Positions 63,429 through 64,000 of a stretch of 64,000 nucleotides of DNA are shown here, in pieces; within the stretch, counting starts at the first letter, position 1; each line of letters begins with the position of its first letter. The position numbers were made by a program, and so were the translations under genes. The DNA lies in assembly GCF_014873145.1 (NCBI RefSeq), contig NZ_JADBEK010000001.1, positions 8,556,001-8,620,000 of the forward strand, written 5' to 3'. The stretch is from Nonomuraea angiospora. GTDB taxonomy: Bacteria; Actinomycetota; Actinomycetes; Streptosporangiales; Streptosporangiaceae. The notes beneath the pieces are model-generated. The model was not told where the DNA came from and did no database searches. It was given only the letters and a program-made list of their open reading frames with translations.

Positions 63429-64000
63429 TCACTTCTGGTCGGTCGAGTAGACGTCCTGAGGCGAGGCCGCGAGCTTGCGCGCGCCCTCGTCGTCCAGGCC
63501 GAGATCCACCTCGACCTCCGGCTTGTACGGCTCCACGATGACCTCCTTGCCCAGCCCGAACACGACATGCGCCCCCGCCAGCGCGGACGACGGCACCTCG
63601 AAGAAGAAGCGCCCGCTCTTCCAGATGTCCGGCTGCACCCAAGACATGGCCATCGTGAGGTCGCTGCGCACCCGGTCGGTGGCGTCGAACCTCTTCCCGT
63701 CGGCGGTCAGCAGCTCCGGCTGGCGCAGGTGATAGGGCTTGAGGCTGGACTTGGCCGTGACGTTGACGACGAGGAAGAGGTTGTCGGTCCCGATCGTCTG
63801 GCTGCCGCTCTGGATCGACTTCGCGGCAGTGAACGAGTCGAGCCGCAGGGAGAACCGGCGGGCGTCCACCACCTCGCCCTTGGCGCCCGTGTACGTGATC
63901 GGGTCGGTGATCTCGCCCTCGGCCATGTGCAGGGTCTGCAGCCAGACGGCGCCGCCCAGCAGCACCAGCCCGACAGCGCCGTTGAGCAGCCGGGTGCCGA
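63429..64000 (-). CDS. membrane-anchored DUF4352-like protein, N-terminus beyond the window
   Basis: Partial: the frame is open to the window edge. Visible are a TM helix (LLNGAVGLVLLGGAVWLQTL) and an extracytoplasmic beta-sandwich (GEVVDARRFSLRLDSFTAAK, NLFLVVNVTAKSSLKPYHL, SGRFFFEVPSSAL) typical of DUF4352-type domains. It ends YSTDQK. The Pro-rich protein gene follows 7 nt after its stop, so they form an operon. Confidence 0.8.
   Translation of the reverse strand, partial: GTRLLNGAVGLVLLGGAVWLQTLHMAEGEITDPITYTGAKGEVVDARRFSLRLDSFTAAKSIQSGSQTIGTDNLFLVVNVTAKSSLKPYHLRQPELLTADGKRFDATDRVRSDLTMAMSWVQPDIWKSGRFFFEVPSSALAGAHVVFGLGKEVIVEPYKPEVEVDLGLDDEGARKLAASPQDVYSTDQK

Overview
The window is chromosomal DNA from a high-GC actinomycete. 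The evidence is mycothiol synthase (MshD), the orphan OmpR-type nitrogen regulator GlnR, an actinobacterial dCTP deaminase, DUF47/Pit, an LmeA-type lipid-binding protein, a SseA/DUF4395/DUF1416 sulfur cassette with a Cys-containing leader peptide, and many GTG starts. Gene content resembles Streptosporangiales such as Nonomuraea, but the genus is a guess.

Layout. 0-0.8 kb: decayed IS110 and ISAs1 transposase pieces. 0.8-10.2 kb: CPBP protease, MerR regulator, tRNA-Gly(CCC), dcd, DUF47-Pit phosphate uptake, mshD, a secreted 5'-nucleotidase, a MazG-like protein and an orphan histidine kinase. 10.3-29.4 kb: accessory genes, including an SDR protein, a FAD dehydrogenase, a striking 21-residue-repeat protein with a small partner, an MFS exporter, a gene with a MerR-type promoter, two secreted M28 aminopeptidases, a stand-alone LigD polymerase domain, a MarR pair, an AfsR/SARP-type regulator and a frameshifted GDSL esterase. 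29.5-38.1 kb: a large S8 protease with a C-terminal propeller, a LAL-type LuxR regulator and a NarL-type two-component pair. 38.1-49.4 kb: small regulators, an ECF sigma/anti-sigma pair whose junction has been amplified into a chain of mini-ORFs, and an importer operon made of a lipoprotein, a fused permease, an ABC subunit lacking all catalytic motifs and a membrane-anchored STAND/TPR protein. 49.5-58.5 kb: a CRP-STAND-TPR fusion, glnR, a MoaD/ThiS-like carrier, LmeA, a second (paralogous) sigma/anti-sigma pair and the sulfur cassette. 58.5-64 kb: an ECF sigma factor coupled to an alkyltransferase with a C-terminal Ada zinc domain, an XRE-cupin regulator, a membrane protein and two envelope proteins.

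From memory, the order pit - mshD - 5'-nucleotidase - kinase - glnR - sseA also occurs in Streptomyces coelicolor (around SCO4138-SCO4165). If so, roughly 10-53 kb here is an accessory insertion in a conserved backbone.

A recurring feature is short tandem duplication at gene boundaries: 35 bp at the mazG-like 3' end, 42 bp at 11.8 kb, four copies of the sigma/anti-sigma junction, 13 bp inside the GDSL gene, and several intergenic minisatellites. The strongest candidates for undescribed biology are the EHP-repeat protein locus (13.8-14.9 kb), the pseudo-ATPase importer/STAND operon (41.4-47.2 kb) and the sigma/anti-sigma mini-ORF chain (40.5-40.7 kb).
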